DNA of 64,000 bases, taken from Deltaproteobacteria bacterium. Its GTDB lineage: Bacteria; Myxococcota; Myxococcia; Myxococcales; 40CM-4-68-19. Positions 7,791-16,031 of this stretch are shown here, in pieces; position 1 is the first letter of the stretch; the number at the start of each line of letters is the position of its first letter. The DNA lies in contig VBKI01000061.1 in NCBI GenBank assembly GCA_005879535.1, positions 1-64,000 of the forward strand, read 5' to 3'. Under the pieces are notes generated by a model. That model was not told the DNA's origin and did no database searches. It saw only the letters and a list, made by a program, of their open reading frames with translations. The position numbers and the translations under genes are program-made.

Positions 7791-8890
7791 AGGTCGCCCT
7801 CGTTCACGACTGGCTCACCGGCCTGCGCGGCGGCGAGCGGGTCCTCGAGCAACTCTGCCTCCTCTATCCGGAGGCGGACATCTTCACCCTGATCTACGTT
7901 CCCGGGAGCTGCGGGCCGATCATCGAACGCCATCGCATCCGCGCGAGCTTCCTCGACCGGCTCCCGAAGCGGAGCTACCGGCACTATCTGCCGCTCTTTC
8001 CGGTGGCGATCGAGAGCTTCGATCTGTCCGCGTACGAGCTGGTGATATCGACGAGCCACGCGGTGGCGAAGGGGTGCAGGCCGGGGAAGCATGCAGTGCA
8101 CGTCGCGTACATCCATACGCCGATGCGCTACGTCTGGGATCAGTTCGACGCCTATTTCGGCGAGGGCCGGGCAGGGACGCTGACGCGCATCGCTGCGGCG
8201 GCGCTGGCGCCCCTGCTTCGCCGCTGGGACGTCCGCTCGACGGCGCGGGCACATGGCCTGGTCGCGAACAGCCGGTTCGTGGCGGGACGAATCCGCCGCT
8301 ACTGGGGCCGGGAGGTCGATGCGGTGGTGTACCCCCCTGTCGACAGCTCGCGCTTCGTCCCCGCCGCGGAAGGGCCCTCGCCGGACGACTATGCGCTGAT
8401 TGTCTCCGCCTTGGTCCCCTACAAGCGCCTGGAGCTGGCGGTGAGCGCGTTCTCGCGCGTCAAGCGGCGGCTCTGGATCGCCGGCGACGGACCGGAGCGG
8501 CTCCGGCTGGAGCGGGCAGCGGGTCCGTCGGTCCGCTTCCTCGGCGTCGTCTCGCAGGACGACTTGCCGCGTCTCTACGCGGGCGCGCGCTTCTTCGTCC
8601 TTCCGGGGGAGGAGGACTTCGGGATCGCACCCGTGGAATCGCAGGCCGCCGGCCGGCCCGTGCTCGCGCTCGGGCGCGGTGGCGCGCTGGAGACAGTGAT
8701 CGACGGCGAGACCGGGGTCTTCTTCCCGCAACCTACGGTCGAGTCGCTCCTCGACGGCATCGCGGCCATCGACGGGCTGCAACCCGATCCGATGAGGATT
8801 CACGAGCACGCCAGACGATTCGACGTGGCCCGCTTCGGTCCGGAGCTGCGGGGCGCGATCGAGGGTTGCTTGACACGCGTCCGCCGGTAA
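7787..8890 (+). CDS. family 4 glycosyltransferase (WbaZ-like mannosyltransferase)
   Basis: This 367-residue GT4 enzyme begins VKVALVHDWLTGLRGGERVL, the conserved N terminus of GDP-mannose-dependent WbaZ-type transferases. It has the donor-site motif EEDFGIAPVESQAAGRPV near residue 280. HTPMRYVWDQFDAYF near residue 110 is also typical of this group. GTG 7787 overlaps the upstream stop (GTGA), so the two GT4 enzymes are coupled. Mannose is the likely donor by family, but this is inference. Confidence 0.9.
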   Translation: MKVALVHDWLTGLRGGERVLEQLCLLYPEADIFTLIYVPGSCGPIIERHRIRASFLDRLPKRSYRHYLPLFPVAIESFDLSAYELVISTSHAVAKGCRPGKHAVHVAYIHTPMRYVWDQFDAYFGEGRAGTLTRIAAAALAPLLRRWDVRSTARAHGLVANSRFVAGRIRRYWGREVDAVVYPPVDSSRFVPAAEGPSPDDYALIVSALVPYKRLELAVSAFSRVKRRLWIAGDGPERLRLERAAGPSVRFLGVVSQDDLPRLYAGARFFVLPGEEDFGIAPVESQAAGRPVLALGRGGALETVIDGETGVFFPQPTVESLLDGIAAIDGLQPDPMRIHEHARRFDVARFGPELRGAIEGCLTRVRR

Positions 8891-8903
8891 TCAATTTGCG
8901 GCG

Positions 8904-9827
8904 ATGGTTCGCTTCGCATCCAGCGACGAAGAGCTGCTTGACGCCTACTCGCATGCGGTCACTTCCGTGGTCGACGCGGTCGGGCCCGCGGTGGTGAGCG
9001 TCTCCTTGCCCCGGGGCGGTGGCTCGGGGGTGCTGTTCACCCCCGACGGGTACCTGCTCACGAACGCCCATGTGGTCGGCCGCGCCGGCGCCGTGAAGAT
9101 CGGGCTTAACGACGGGTCCGCCCACGACGGCAACGTGGTCGGAACCGATCCCGCGACCGACCTCGCCGTGGTCCACATCGATGGAGCGCACCTGCCGGCG
9201 GCCGAGCTGGGCAGCAGCGGCAAATTGCGCGTCGGCCAGCTGGTGGTGGCGATCGGCAACCCGCTCGGTTTCTCCTTCACCGTCAGCGCCGGCGTGGTCA
9301 GCGCGCTCGGCCGCACTCTGCGGGCGCAGGACGGTCGGCTGATGGACGCCATCATCCAGAGCGACGTTGCGCTCAACCCCGGCAACAGCGGTGGTCCCTT
9401 GGTTGACAGCCACGCGCGCGTAGTCGGCATCAATACCGCGGTGATCCTCGGCGCCCAGGGGCTCAGCTTCTCGGTTCCGGTCGACACCGCCCGTTGGGTC
9501 CTCGCCGAGCTGATGCAGCGCGGCCGGGTGCGCCGCGGCGTCCTCGGACTGGCTGCGCAGATCCGACCGCTCGACCGGCGCATCGCGCGGCACCACAACC
9601 TCTCCCAGAAGAACGGCATCGAGCTGATGGAGGTGGTTCCTGACAAGCCCGCCGCCCGCGCAGGCCTCCGCGCCGGCGACATCCTCCTCGCGCTCGACGG
9701 AACCACGGTGCAGACGGTGGACGAGGTCCACAGGCTACTCGGCGCCTCGTCCATCGGCCGCGCCATGGCGTGCAAGGCATTGCGCGGCGGGTCGATCCTG
9801 GACGTCATGGTCACGCCATCGGAATGA
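8904..9827 (+). CDS. HtrA/DegP-like serine protease with one PDZ domain, no visible signal peptide
   Basis: This 307-residue S1C protease has an apparently complete triad: His56 in TNAHVV, Asp86 in TDLAVV and Ser162 in GNSGGP. A single PDZ domain covers about residues 215-300 (GIELMEVVPDKPAARAGLRAGD). Classical HtrA proteins are periplasmic, but this one starts MVRFASSDEELLDAYSHAV with neither a hydrophobic leader nor a membrane anchor, so it is probably cytoplasmic or exported by another route. A perfect TTGACA hexamer lies at 8870-8875, but no good -10 is at the right distance. It may be a monocistronic gene after the glycosyltransferases. Confidence 0.9.
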   Translation: MVRFASSDEELLDAYSHAVTSVVDAVGPAVVSVSLPRGGGSGVLFTPDGYLLTNAHVVGRAGAVKIGLNDGSAHDGNVVGTDPATDLAVVHIDGAHLPAAELGSSGKLRVGQLVVAIGNPLGFSFTVSAGVVSALGRTLRAQDGRLMDAIIQSDVALNPGNSGGPLVDSHARVVGINTAVILGAQGLSFSVPVDTARWVLAELMQRGRVRRGVLGLAAQIRPLDRRIARHHNLSQKNGIELMEVVPDKPAARAGLRAGDILLALDGTTVQTVDEVHRLLGASSIGRAMACKALRGGSILDVMVTPSE

Positions 9828-9831
9828 CGTC

Positions 9832-9985
9832 CGCCGTGTGAAGTTCCTCCTGGTCCGCCCTCGCCTGTGAACTGATTCATCCACGCGTCGCCGAACGCGT
9901 GCCGCGCCGCGAGATCGTTGTGCACCCTGCAGAGGTTACGCGGACATAACGATCAGGCGCAGCACTTGAGCCATCGACATGTTTC
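9832..9985 (-). pseudogene. remnant of the C-terminal end of an HNH endonuclease gene
   Basis: No intact gene lies in 9828-10252. On the minus strand one frame reads LCRVHNDLAARHAFGDAW (about 9870-9935), which resembles the conserved end of HNH nucleases common in Myxococcota (C-x-x-HN followed by LAA). Just upstream, in another frame, HVDGSSAAPDRY resembles the preceding histidine-containing segment. A stop codon and a one-base frame change separate them. The remnant runs into the HtrA 3' end without its own stop. An N-terminal piece of what looks like the same family is 2 kb away on the same strand. The assignment rests on motif recall. Confidence 0.45.
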
Positions 9986-10252
9986 TGCGCCCTCGCGCGT
10001 AGCATCGAGGACGCCGAGTTGCTCCACGGGCCTCTTCGGCGGCTGGTCAAAAGCGCTCGCCGCATACCAGTTCAACGACGTCTTCGGCATGCTCGCGCTG
10101 ACCAAACCGGTACTCGGCGCGCGCCCCACCCGCTTCGGCTCCGGCCGCCCCGAGGACCTGGTCCAGACGGCGCACGGCTAGCGCTTGCTCGCTGATTGAA
10201 AACGCGAGCTGTCGCTTCCAGATTCCAGTTTCGGCAGAGAGTCGTGGCCCGC

Positions 10253-11533
10253 ATGCGCAACACTGTCTCCCTCTGCGCCGCGTTCCTGGCTGCGGTTGCC
10301 AACGTCCGATGCGACTCGCGCTCAGCGCCCATCGCTCCAACTGACGCAGGTACCGTCAGCTCCGGCGGCGGAGGCGCACAGCCCGACGCGGGTACCAGCA
10401 TCGGAGGAGGCGGACAACCCGATGCAGGGAATGGTGGCGCTGGCGGACAGCCGGATGCGGGCGGCGCCGTCGCCGGACACGACGAATGCGCCGGGCTCGG
10501 TCCGGGTACCGTGGGCCAGCCTTCGGCGTCGGTCGCCATACCTGCGACCGACCACGAGAACTGGTTCCCGGGGGCGACCGATGGCTCCGGCACCGTCGCT
10601 CTGATGATGACGAACGACAACTTCGAGCCTTCGTTGAGAATCCGCCTGTTCCACCCGTCAGGCGCGGAACGCGGAGCGTATCGGAGCGCCCAGGTCACGC
10701 TGGGCGAGGCAATCGTCGGGCAACTTCAAGGAATCGTGGTGAGCTACTACGACACCGTGTACGCCCGCGGCGAGTTGGCCGCCCTCGACGAGAACGGGTC
10801 CGTGATGGCGACGACCGAATTCGAGGGCATCCCATGGTGGCCGATCGCCAACGATCCTCTGGGCGGGATCGTGGTGATCCATAGCCCCCCGCCCAGCGTA
10901 GTTGCCGCTTACGACGAGCGCTTGAACCTCCGCTTCCGTACCCAGCTCTCTTCCACCGAGCGGGTGCTCGAATTCGGCGTCGATCGACAGGGGAACTCGC
11001 TCGTTCTCCTGGATGCAACGGATCGGTACGGCAGCGGTAAGGTCGGGGGCATCTGGATCGACCATTCCGGCAATGCCGGAGCGGAGTTCCTGGCCGTCGA
11101 AAACGTTCCGTCACCCCCGTATCTCTTTCTCACGCCTCGTGTCGGAAACGGCTTCTTCGCGGCACGGAATCCGGGGCCGCCCACGACGGCGGCATGGATC
11201 GGCCAATTCGACGCGATGGGCGAAGGTACCGCTCCGCCGGACTGGCTCACGGCGCGTCCCGTGTCGACGCTACCCGTGGTACGCAACGGGCGCGCGTACG
11301 CCGTCATCCATCCGGCCCGCCTGGATGCGGTCTGCCATGCCGATATCGAGGTTGTCGCACCGTCTGGCAAGAGCTGCGGAACGGCCGCCTTTCCCGTCGA
11401 CCAATCTGGCCAGTTCTGTGCTGGCGGTCTGTTCGTAGGCTCCGACGGCACCGTCGTCGGGGGGCGGGCCGAGGACGCGAGTCCCGGATCCCGCACCTTC
11501 ACGTTCCGCTGGTGGACGGGTTTTCTGCACTGA
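10253..11533 (+). CDS. secreted or surface protein with PDAG repeats, function unknown
   Basis: This protein of about 426 residues has a hydrophobic leader (TVSLCAAFLAAVANV) followed by a cysteine (VRC), a poor lipobox because arginine precedes the cysteine. A low-complexity linker follows in which QPDAG-type units recur between glycine runs (about residues 35-75). Such Gly/Pro-Asp-Ala-Gly linkers are frequent in myxobacterial cell-surface proteins. The rest looks like a soluble beta-rich domain without a motif I recognise. ATG 10253 gives the best signal peptide; an in-frame ATG at 10196 would add a basic extension. The gene sits between two nuclease-gene fragments and could have arrived with the event that split them. 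Confidence 0.7.
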   Translation: MRNTVSLCAAFLAAVANVRCDSRSAPIAPTDAGTVSSGGGGAQPDAGTSIGGGGQPDAGNGGAGGQPDAGGAVAGHDECAGLGPGTVGQPSASVAIPATDHENWFPGATDGSGTVALMMTNDNFEPSLRIRLFHPSGAERGAYRSAQVTLGEAIVGQLQGIVVSYYDTVYARGELAALDENGSVMATTEFEGIPWWPIANDPLGGIVVIHSPPPSVVAAYDERLNLRFRTQLSSTERVLEFGVDRQGNSLVLLDATDRYGSGKVGGIWIDHSGNAGAEFLAVENVPSPPYLFLTPRVGNGFFAARNPGPPTTAAWIGQFDAMGEGTAPPDWLTARPVSTLPVVRNGRAYAVIHPARLDAVCHADIEVVAPSGKSCGTAAFPVDQSGQFCAGGLFVGSDGTVVGGRAEDASPGSRTFTFRWWTGFLH

Positions 11534-11555
11534 CGAGGGCAACTGCAGCGGCGGC

Positions 11556-11805
11556 TCAACTGAAGGTCGGTAGATGCTCGACGACGGGGATGCCGGCCAC
11601 CTCGACGGCGCGGGCGCCGCACCAGTTGGCGAGCCGGGCCGCACGCGCCGCGGGCCAGCCGCGCACAAGCCGACCGCGAAGCCCGCCAAGAAACAGTCGC
11701 CAGCACCGTCGGATCGATCTCGTGCGCCGGAAAGGCGGCGACGCGTTGCTCCAACGTGGCGGACAAGACGGTGCACCCGCGCGCCCCTTCCACTATGCAA
11801 GGCTC
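11556..11805 (-). pseudogene. C-terminal fragment of a PfkB-family carbohydrate kinase, two frameshifts
   Basis: Read in three successive minus-strand frames, the segment gives EGARGCTVLSATLEQRV and AAFPAHEIDPT, then GAGDCFLAGFAVGL, then VRGWPAARAARLANWCGARA and a TGA at 11558-11556. This is the conserved end of PfkB/ribokinase enzymes: the DTTGAGDxF catalytic loop with its aspartate, then the RLAN-x-x-GA helix. Two apparent single-base losses, near GACGGTGCTGG and GGCTTGTGCG on the minus strand, break the frame. The N-terminal two thirds are absent; the fragment abuts a nuclease-gene fragment. It is therefore dead unless the frame changes are sequencing errors, and even then only a partial domain remains. 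Confidence 0.6.
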
Positions 11806-11816
11806 CGCATAGTGGA
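11789..11816. repeat. 10-bp perfect inverted repeat at the junction of two gene fragments
   Basis: TCCACTATGC (11789-11798) and GCATAGTGGA (11807-11816) are exact reverse complements around the 8-base loop AAGGCTCC. The element sits where the HNH-nuclease fragment gives way to the PfkB fragment. It may be a rearrangement breakpoint, a small mobile-element footprint or a hairpin. Confidence 0.6.
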
Positions 11817-12009
11817 GGAGGCGGACGTTGTCGGCAGTGGAGGGGCCGAGCTCGCGGTGCAGGAAGTTGAAGAGGCTCGAGTGACCCAGGTCGACCCACG
11901 ACCTGTTCCGGTTGAAGTCCGCAAGAGCGACGAGAAAATCTGCCATCGCGACGTGCTCGCGGCTGAGCAAATCGGCGAGATGGCTGGCCAGGACGCGTGC
12001 GTGTGTCAT
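11806..12009 (-). pseudogene. N-terminal fragment of an HNH-type nuclease gene
   Basis: From ATG 12009 the minus strand encodes about 65 residues including FLVALADFNRNRSWVDLGHS and SLFNFLHRELGPSTADNVRL. This resembles the helical N-terminal region of HNH nucleases found in many copies in myxobacterial genomes (DLGHxSLFxFLHRELGLS). After HYAEP the similarity stops and PfkB-like sequence begins. No HNH motif follows in this reading, so it is a truncated remnant. A piece resembling the C-terminal end of such a gene lies at 9832-9985 on the same strand. The 11534-12124 stretch holds no intact gene. Confidence 0.5.
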
Positions 12010-12124
12010 GTGAACAGCGTCGCACGCGCTCCCGCGGAATACCGTCGGACGCCTGCCCGACGCCGGCCCGCGCACGGTGGCCGATCGCTTGCGCGGCACG
12101 TCCTTCGCTGCTAGGCCAACCTCG

Positions 12125-13525
12125 ATGTTCAAGCGGCACCACCAGCTCTTCACCGCGCTCCGCGTGCTGCTCGACATGCTCCTCGTCGGCGTCGCGTTCT
12201 GGGGCGCCTACGCCCTCCGCTTCGGTTCGCCGCGGACCTGGCCGTATCCGGAGCTGCCGCTTCCCGAGGAGACGTTCATCGTCGCGTCGCTCGCTCTGGT
12301 CATCTGGCCGCTCTCGCTGCGCGCGATGGGCCTGTACCGGCCGCAGCGACACAGGACGCCGCTCGACGAGGTGTTCGGCGTCTTCAAGGCCACCTTGATG
12401 GCCGGCCTGCTGCTGGTGGCCGTCACGTACTTCATCCGCGAGTCGCGATACTCCCGCGGAACGCTCGCGCTCTTCACTGCCCTGAGCTTCCTCGGCATTT
12501 CGCTGGCGCGCGTCTTCTTCAAGGAGGTGCTGCAGGCGCTGCGCCGGCGTGGGTACAACCTCCGGTACGTCCTGGTGCTCGGCGCAGGGCGCCTCGCGCG
12601 CCAGGTGATGGAGCAGTTCGACCTGCATCGCGAGCTGGGCTTCCGACCCGTCGGGTGCCTGAGCGTAACCCGCAAGCGGGTGGGCACCAGCGTGGCCGGC
12701 GTGGAGGTCCTGGGAACGATGCGCGAGCTGCGCCACGTCCTGGAGACGCGCGGCGTCGATCAGGTGCTGGTCGCGCTCCCTTCGAGGTCAATGCACCACC
12801 TGCCGCGCATCATGGAGATCTGCGCGGACACCACGGTGGACGTGAAGCTCGTCCCCGACGTGTACCAGTACGCGACGCTCTTCGGCGGCCTCGAGGAGTT
12901 CGGCGGCCTGCCCATCGTCAATCTCCAGTCCACCGGGGTGCTGGGGATCAACGCCATCGCCAAACGGACGTTCGATCTCATCTTCTCCAGCCTTTTCCTG
13001 CTTCTGCTCTCGCCGCTCCTCCTTGCCGTCGCCACCCTCATCAAGGCGACCAGCCCCGGGTCGGTCCTGTACTCGCAGGAGCGCGTCGGCCTCGACGGCA
13101 AGCCCTTCCGGATGCTGAAGTTCCGCACCATGCGCAACGACGCCGAAGCCTTGGGCCCGCGCTTCGCGCAGAGCGGCGACCCCCGCGTCACGCAGCTCGG
13201 CGCCTGGCTCCGCCGCGCCTCCATCGACGAGCTTCCGCAGCTCTGGAACGTCCTCTGCGGCGACATGAGCCTCGTCGGACCCCGCCCCGAGCGCCCGGTG
13301 TTCATCGATCAGTTCCGCCGCCACATCCCCCGCTACCAGCTGCGGCACATGGTGAAGAGCGGGATGACCGGGTGGGCGCAGATCCATGGCCTGCGCGGGA
13401 ACACCAGCATCGAGAAGCGCGTCGAGTACGACCTCTACTACATCGAGCACTGGTCGCTGCTGCTCGACCTGAAGATCCTCGCGCGCACGCTGGCGTTCGG
13501 CTTCCTCTCCCGGAACGCCTACTGA
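12125..13525 (+). CDS. polyprenyl-phosphate sugar-1-phosphate transferase (exopolysaccharide initiation)
   Basis: This 466-residue PHPT enzyme transfers a sugar-1-phosphate to undecaprenyl phosphate and so starts exopolysaccharide or O-antigen synthesis at the inner membrane. It has four or five N-terminal membrane segments (about residues 10-115), a nucleotide-binding-like middle domain (VLVLGAGRLARQVMEQF) and a C-terminal bacterial sugar transferase domain with a membrane helix after AKRTFDLIFS. That domain contains KFRTMRNDAE, DELPQLWNVLCGDMSLVGPR and SGMTGWAQIHGLRG. ATG 12125 is the chosen start. Its stop overlaps the start of the muramidase-like gene (TGATG). Confidence 0.93.
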   Translation: MFKRHHQLFTALRVLLDMLLVGVAFWGAYALRFGSPRTWPYPELPLPEETFIVASLALVIWPLSLRAMGLYRPQRHRTPLDEVFGVFKATLMAGLLLVAVTYFIRESRYSRGTLALFTALSFLGISLARVFFKEVLQALRRRGYNLRYVLVLGAGRLARQVMEQFDLHRELGFRPVGCLSVTRKRVGTSVAGVEVLGTMRELRHVLETRGVDQVLVALPSRSMHHLPRIMEICADTTVDVKLVPDVYQYATLFGGLEEFGGLPIVNLQSTGVLGINAIAKRTFDLIFSSLFLLLLSPLLLAVATLIKATSPGSVLYSQERVGLDGKPFRMLKFRTMRNDAEALGPRFAQSGDPRVTQLGAWLRRASIDELPQLWNVLCGDMSLVGPRPERPVFIDQFRRHIPRYQLRHMVKSGMTGWAQIHGLRGNTSIEKRVEYDLYYIEHWSLLLDLKILARTLAFGFLSRNAY

Positions 13526-14670
13526 TGATCGCGATTCCGGAGCTGCTCGCGGCGGTGAAGGGGCTGCGCGTCGGCGCCATCCTCAATCCAACCAGCGTCA
13601 CGCCGGACCTCCGCCACCTCGCCGACGTGCTGCACGAACGCAAGGTCCTCGCCGCGCTCTTCGGCCCCGAGCACGGGGTGCGCGGGGACCTGCAGTACCT
13701 CGAGGAGGTGGCCGACGCCCGCGATCCGCGCACCGGCGTCCCCGAGCACTCTCTCTACGGCAAGGACTTCGCCTCGCTGACGCCGAAGGACGAGCACCTG
13801 GGCGGCCTCGACGCGCTGGTCTTCGACGTGCAGGACGTGGGCAGCCGCTACTACACGTACCTGGCGACCATGGGGCTCGCGATGAAGGCCGCCGCGAAGC
13901 ACAAGCTGCGCTTTCTCGTCCTCGACCGACCCAATCCCATCGGCGGACTGGCCGTCGAGGGAGGCGTCGTCCACCCCGGATTCGAATCGTTCGTCGGCCT
14001 TTGGCCGGTGTGCGCCCGCCACGGCCTGACCTCCGGCGAATACGCGCGGCTGGTCAACGAGGGAATCGGCTGCGACCTGCGCGTCATCCGGCTGCAGGGC
14101 TGGCGTCGAGACCTCCATTTCGCCGAGACGCGACTACCCTGGGTGATGCCGTCCCCGAACATGCCGACGCCGGAGACCGCGCTGGTCTACCCGGGCATGT
14201 GCCTGCTCGAGGGTACCAATCTCTCGGAAGGCCGCGGCACCACCCGGCCGTTCGAGCTCTTCGGTGCCCCCTGGCTCGATCCCCAGCGGCTCGCCGACGA
14301 TCTCGCCCGCGAGCCCCTCGAAGGTCTCCGCTTTCGGCCCTGTTCGTTCACCCCCACGTGGGACAAGCACAGGGGGCAGCGCTGCCACGGCGTGCAGATC
14401 CACGTCGAGTATCCGCGCGGCTTCGACTCCGTCCGTCTCGGCGTTGCCGCCATCGGCCACGCCCGCGCCCAGAATCCGGCGAAGTTCCGCTGGCGTACGG
14501 AGAAGTACGAGTTCGTCGACGACAAACCGGCCATCGATCTGCTCACCGGCAGCGCCGCGTTCCGGACCAGGGCCGACCAGGGCGCATCGACGGCGCAGCT
14601 CTGCGCTCTCTGGGACGCGGAGCGCGACGCCTTCGCGCGGGATCGGCTGAGGTTTCTCCTCTATGCCTGA
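13525..14670 (+). CDS. namZ: DUF1343 protein, exo-beta-N-acetylmuramidase NamZ family
   Basis: This 381-residue DUF1343 (NamZ-type) protein belongs to a family that removes N-acetylmuramic acid from the non-reducing ends of peptidoglycan fragments. Family segments include FGPEHGVRGDLQ, VFDVQDVGSRYYTYLATM, RPNPIGG, SPNMPTPETALVYPG and EGTNLSEGRGTTRPFE. No signal peptide is seen: it begins MIAIPELLAAVKGLRVGAIL, so it is probably cytoplasmic and would act on imported muropeptides. ATG 13525 shares one base with the upstream stop and its 3' end overlaps nadD by eight bases, so it is in an operon with both. Confidence 0.9.
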   Translation: MIAIPELLAAVKGLRVGAILNPTSVTPDLRHLADVLHERKVLAALFGPEHGVRGDLQYLEEVADARDPRTGVPEHSLYGKDFASLTPKDEHLGGLDALVFDVQDVGSRYYTYLATMGLAMKAAAKHKLRFLVLDRPNPIGGLAVEGGVVHPGFESFVGLWPVCARHGLTSGEYARLVNEGIGCDLRVIRLQGWRRDLHFAETRLPWVMPSPNMPTPETALVYPGMCLLEGTNLSEGRGTTRPFELFGAPWLDPQRLADDLAREPLEGLRFRPCSFTPTWDKHRGQRCHGVQIHVEYPRGFDSVRLGVAAIGHARAQNPAKFRWRTEKYEFVDDKPAIDLLTGSAAFRTRADQGASTAQLCALWDAERDAFARDRLRFLLYA

Positions 14671-15199
14671 GATCGCCCTCTTCGGCGGCAGCTTCGATCC
14701 GCCGCATGTCGGGCACCTGCTGGCCGCCTCGTACGTCCTCGCGACAGAGCCCATCGACGAGCTCTGGCTGGTCCCGGTGGAACACCACCCGTTCGCGAAG
14801 CCTTTGGTGGGCTCGTACGACCACCGGATCGAACTCTGCGAGCACCTCGCCGCGCAGCTTCCCCGCACCCGCGTCTCGCGCGCCGAGCAGGAGTCCGGTC
14901 AAGGGCGCACCGTCGACCTGCTCGAGTGGCTCCACCGCAAGCACCCGCAGACGCGCTGGGCGTTGATGCTCGGCACCGACCTCGACGCGGAGAAGCCCCA
15001 GTGGAAGCGCTTCGAACGCGTCGAGCAACTGGCGCGCCTCATCACCGTCCGCCGCGGCGGCTACGGCGAGGGGGGTGTGGCCATCCCCGAGATCTCCTCC
15101 ACCCAGGTGCGTGCGCTGCTGAAGTCCGGCGGAGACGCCTCGCAGCTCGTCCCTCGCACGGTGCTGGAAGCCATCCGCGACGCCGGCACCTACCGCTGA
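14663..15199 (+). CDS. nadD: nicotinate-nucleotide adenylyltransferase
   Basis: This 178-residue nucleotidyltransferase adenylates nicotinate mononucleotide in NAD synthesis. It has the N-terminal motif FGGSFDPPHVGH with the ATP-binding histidines, PVEHHPFAK, and the C-terminal ISSTQVRALL that contacts ATP phosphates. It is a little shorter than typical NadD, mainly in the region between MLGTDL and ISST. The start at ATG 14663 overlaps the end of the NamZ-like gene. The common nadD-rsfS linkage is absent here. Confidence 0.93.
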   Translation: MPEIALFGGSFDPPHVGHLLAASYVLATEPIDELWLVPVEHHPFAKPLVGSYDHRIELCEHLAAQLPRTRVSRAEQESGQGRTVDLLEWLHRKHPQTRWALMLGTDLDAEKPQWKRFERVEQLARLITVRRGGYGEGGVAIPEISSTQVRALLKSGGDASQLVPRTVLEAIRDAGTYR

Positions 15200-15211
15200 T
15201 ATCGTCCCGCC

Positions 15212-15997
15212 GTGCGCTCCCTCGCTCTCGCCCTCTGCCTCGCCGCCGCAGCGCCTGCAGTCGCCGATCCCGAAGAGCCCAGGGAGATCCCCATCGTCGT
15301 CCCCACTCCAATCCCGGTGGGGTTCCTCGTCGCCTGGAAGCCCACGCTGCTCTCGGTGCGCGTCGACAGCGGCGCCGGCTCGGAATTCGGCTCCGACAAG
15401 GTGCAGCTCTTGCGCGGCCTTGCCCGCTGGACGACGACCCTGTTCGACGAGCAGTTGATGGCGCGCGCGGAGATCGAGGGCGGCCAGTTCGAGAGCGACA
15501 CGCAGGGGAGCCGGCTCGGGTCGAACGGCGTCGACTTCACCGTCCGGCTCCTGGGCGGGACGGCGACGCGCATCTCGCCGGGATTCATCATCACGGCGAG
15601 CGCCGGCCCCATCACCCGGTATCAATGGGGGACGCAGGCCCAGAGCGGGGCGCCGCGGGTGGGCATCTTCGGCATTTCCTCCAACATCGAGCTCGAGTAC
15701 CGCCTGGCCCCGCTGCTCACGGTCTCCGGCTATTTCGAGGGCGCGCTGGCTCCCTTTCCCTACGCGGCACAGCGCAACCTCGGCGACCTCTCCGACGCGA
15801 GCGAGATCCGCCTCCGCCTCCAAGTCTCCGTCGACGTCAGCCCTCGGACGGCCGTGGACGTCGGCTACGACTTCACCCGATGGCACGCGAGTTTTTCCGG
15901 CTCCAGCGTGCTGGACCCGTCGCGGGCGGCGGACCAGGCGCTCCTCCTCGAAGCCCGGGAGCACGCGATCACGTTCGGGGTGCGCTGGAAGCCTTGA
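15212..15997 (+). CDS. predicted outer-membrane beta-barrel protein, function unknown
   Basis: This 261-residue protein has a clean signal peptide (MRSLALALCLAAAAPAVADP, cut after the VAD region). The mature part shows alternating polar and hydrophobic strands ending ITFGVRWKP, a typical aromatic-rich outer-membrane barrel end. Segments such as FEGALAPFPYAAQ and AVDVGYDFTRWHASF fit the same pattern. I recognise no family motif. GTG 15212 is the start, 12 bases after nadD, so it may be cotranscribed with it. Confidence 0.7.
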   Translation: MRSLALALCLAAAAPAVADPEEPREIPIVVPTPIPVGFLVAWKPTLLSVRVDSGAGSEFGSDKVQLLRGLARWTTTLFDEQLMARAEIEGGQFESDTQGSRLGSNGVDFTVRLLGGTATRISPGFIITASAGPITRYQWGTQAQSGAPRVGIFGISSNIELEYRLAPLLTVSGYFEGALAPFPYAAQRNLGDLSDASEIRLRLQVSVDVSPRTAVDVGYDFTRWHASFSGSSVLDPSRAADQALLLEAREHAITFGVRWKP

Positions 15998-16031
15998 ACG
16001 GGACCCCCGCGAAGGTTACGGTGCGACTGCC

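Noticed and set aside
8870-8898. Promoter from TTGACA before the HtrA-like gene
   Set aside because: The -35 hexamer is perfect but no acceptable -10 lies 16-18 bases downstream, so it was not listed as a feature.
9918-10181. An 87-codon plus-strand open frame before the PDAG-repeat gene
   Set aside because: It overlaps the nuclease remnant on the other strand, lacks a ribosome site and has no recognisable motif.
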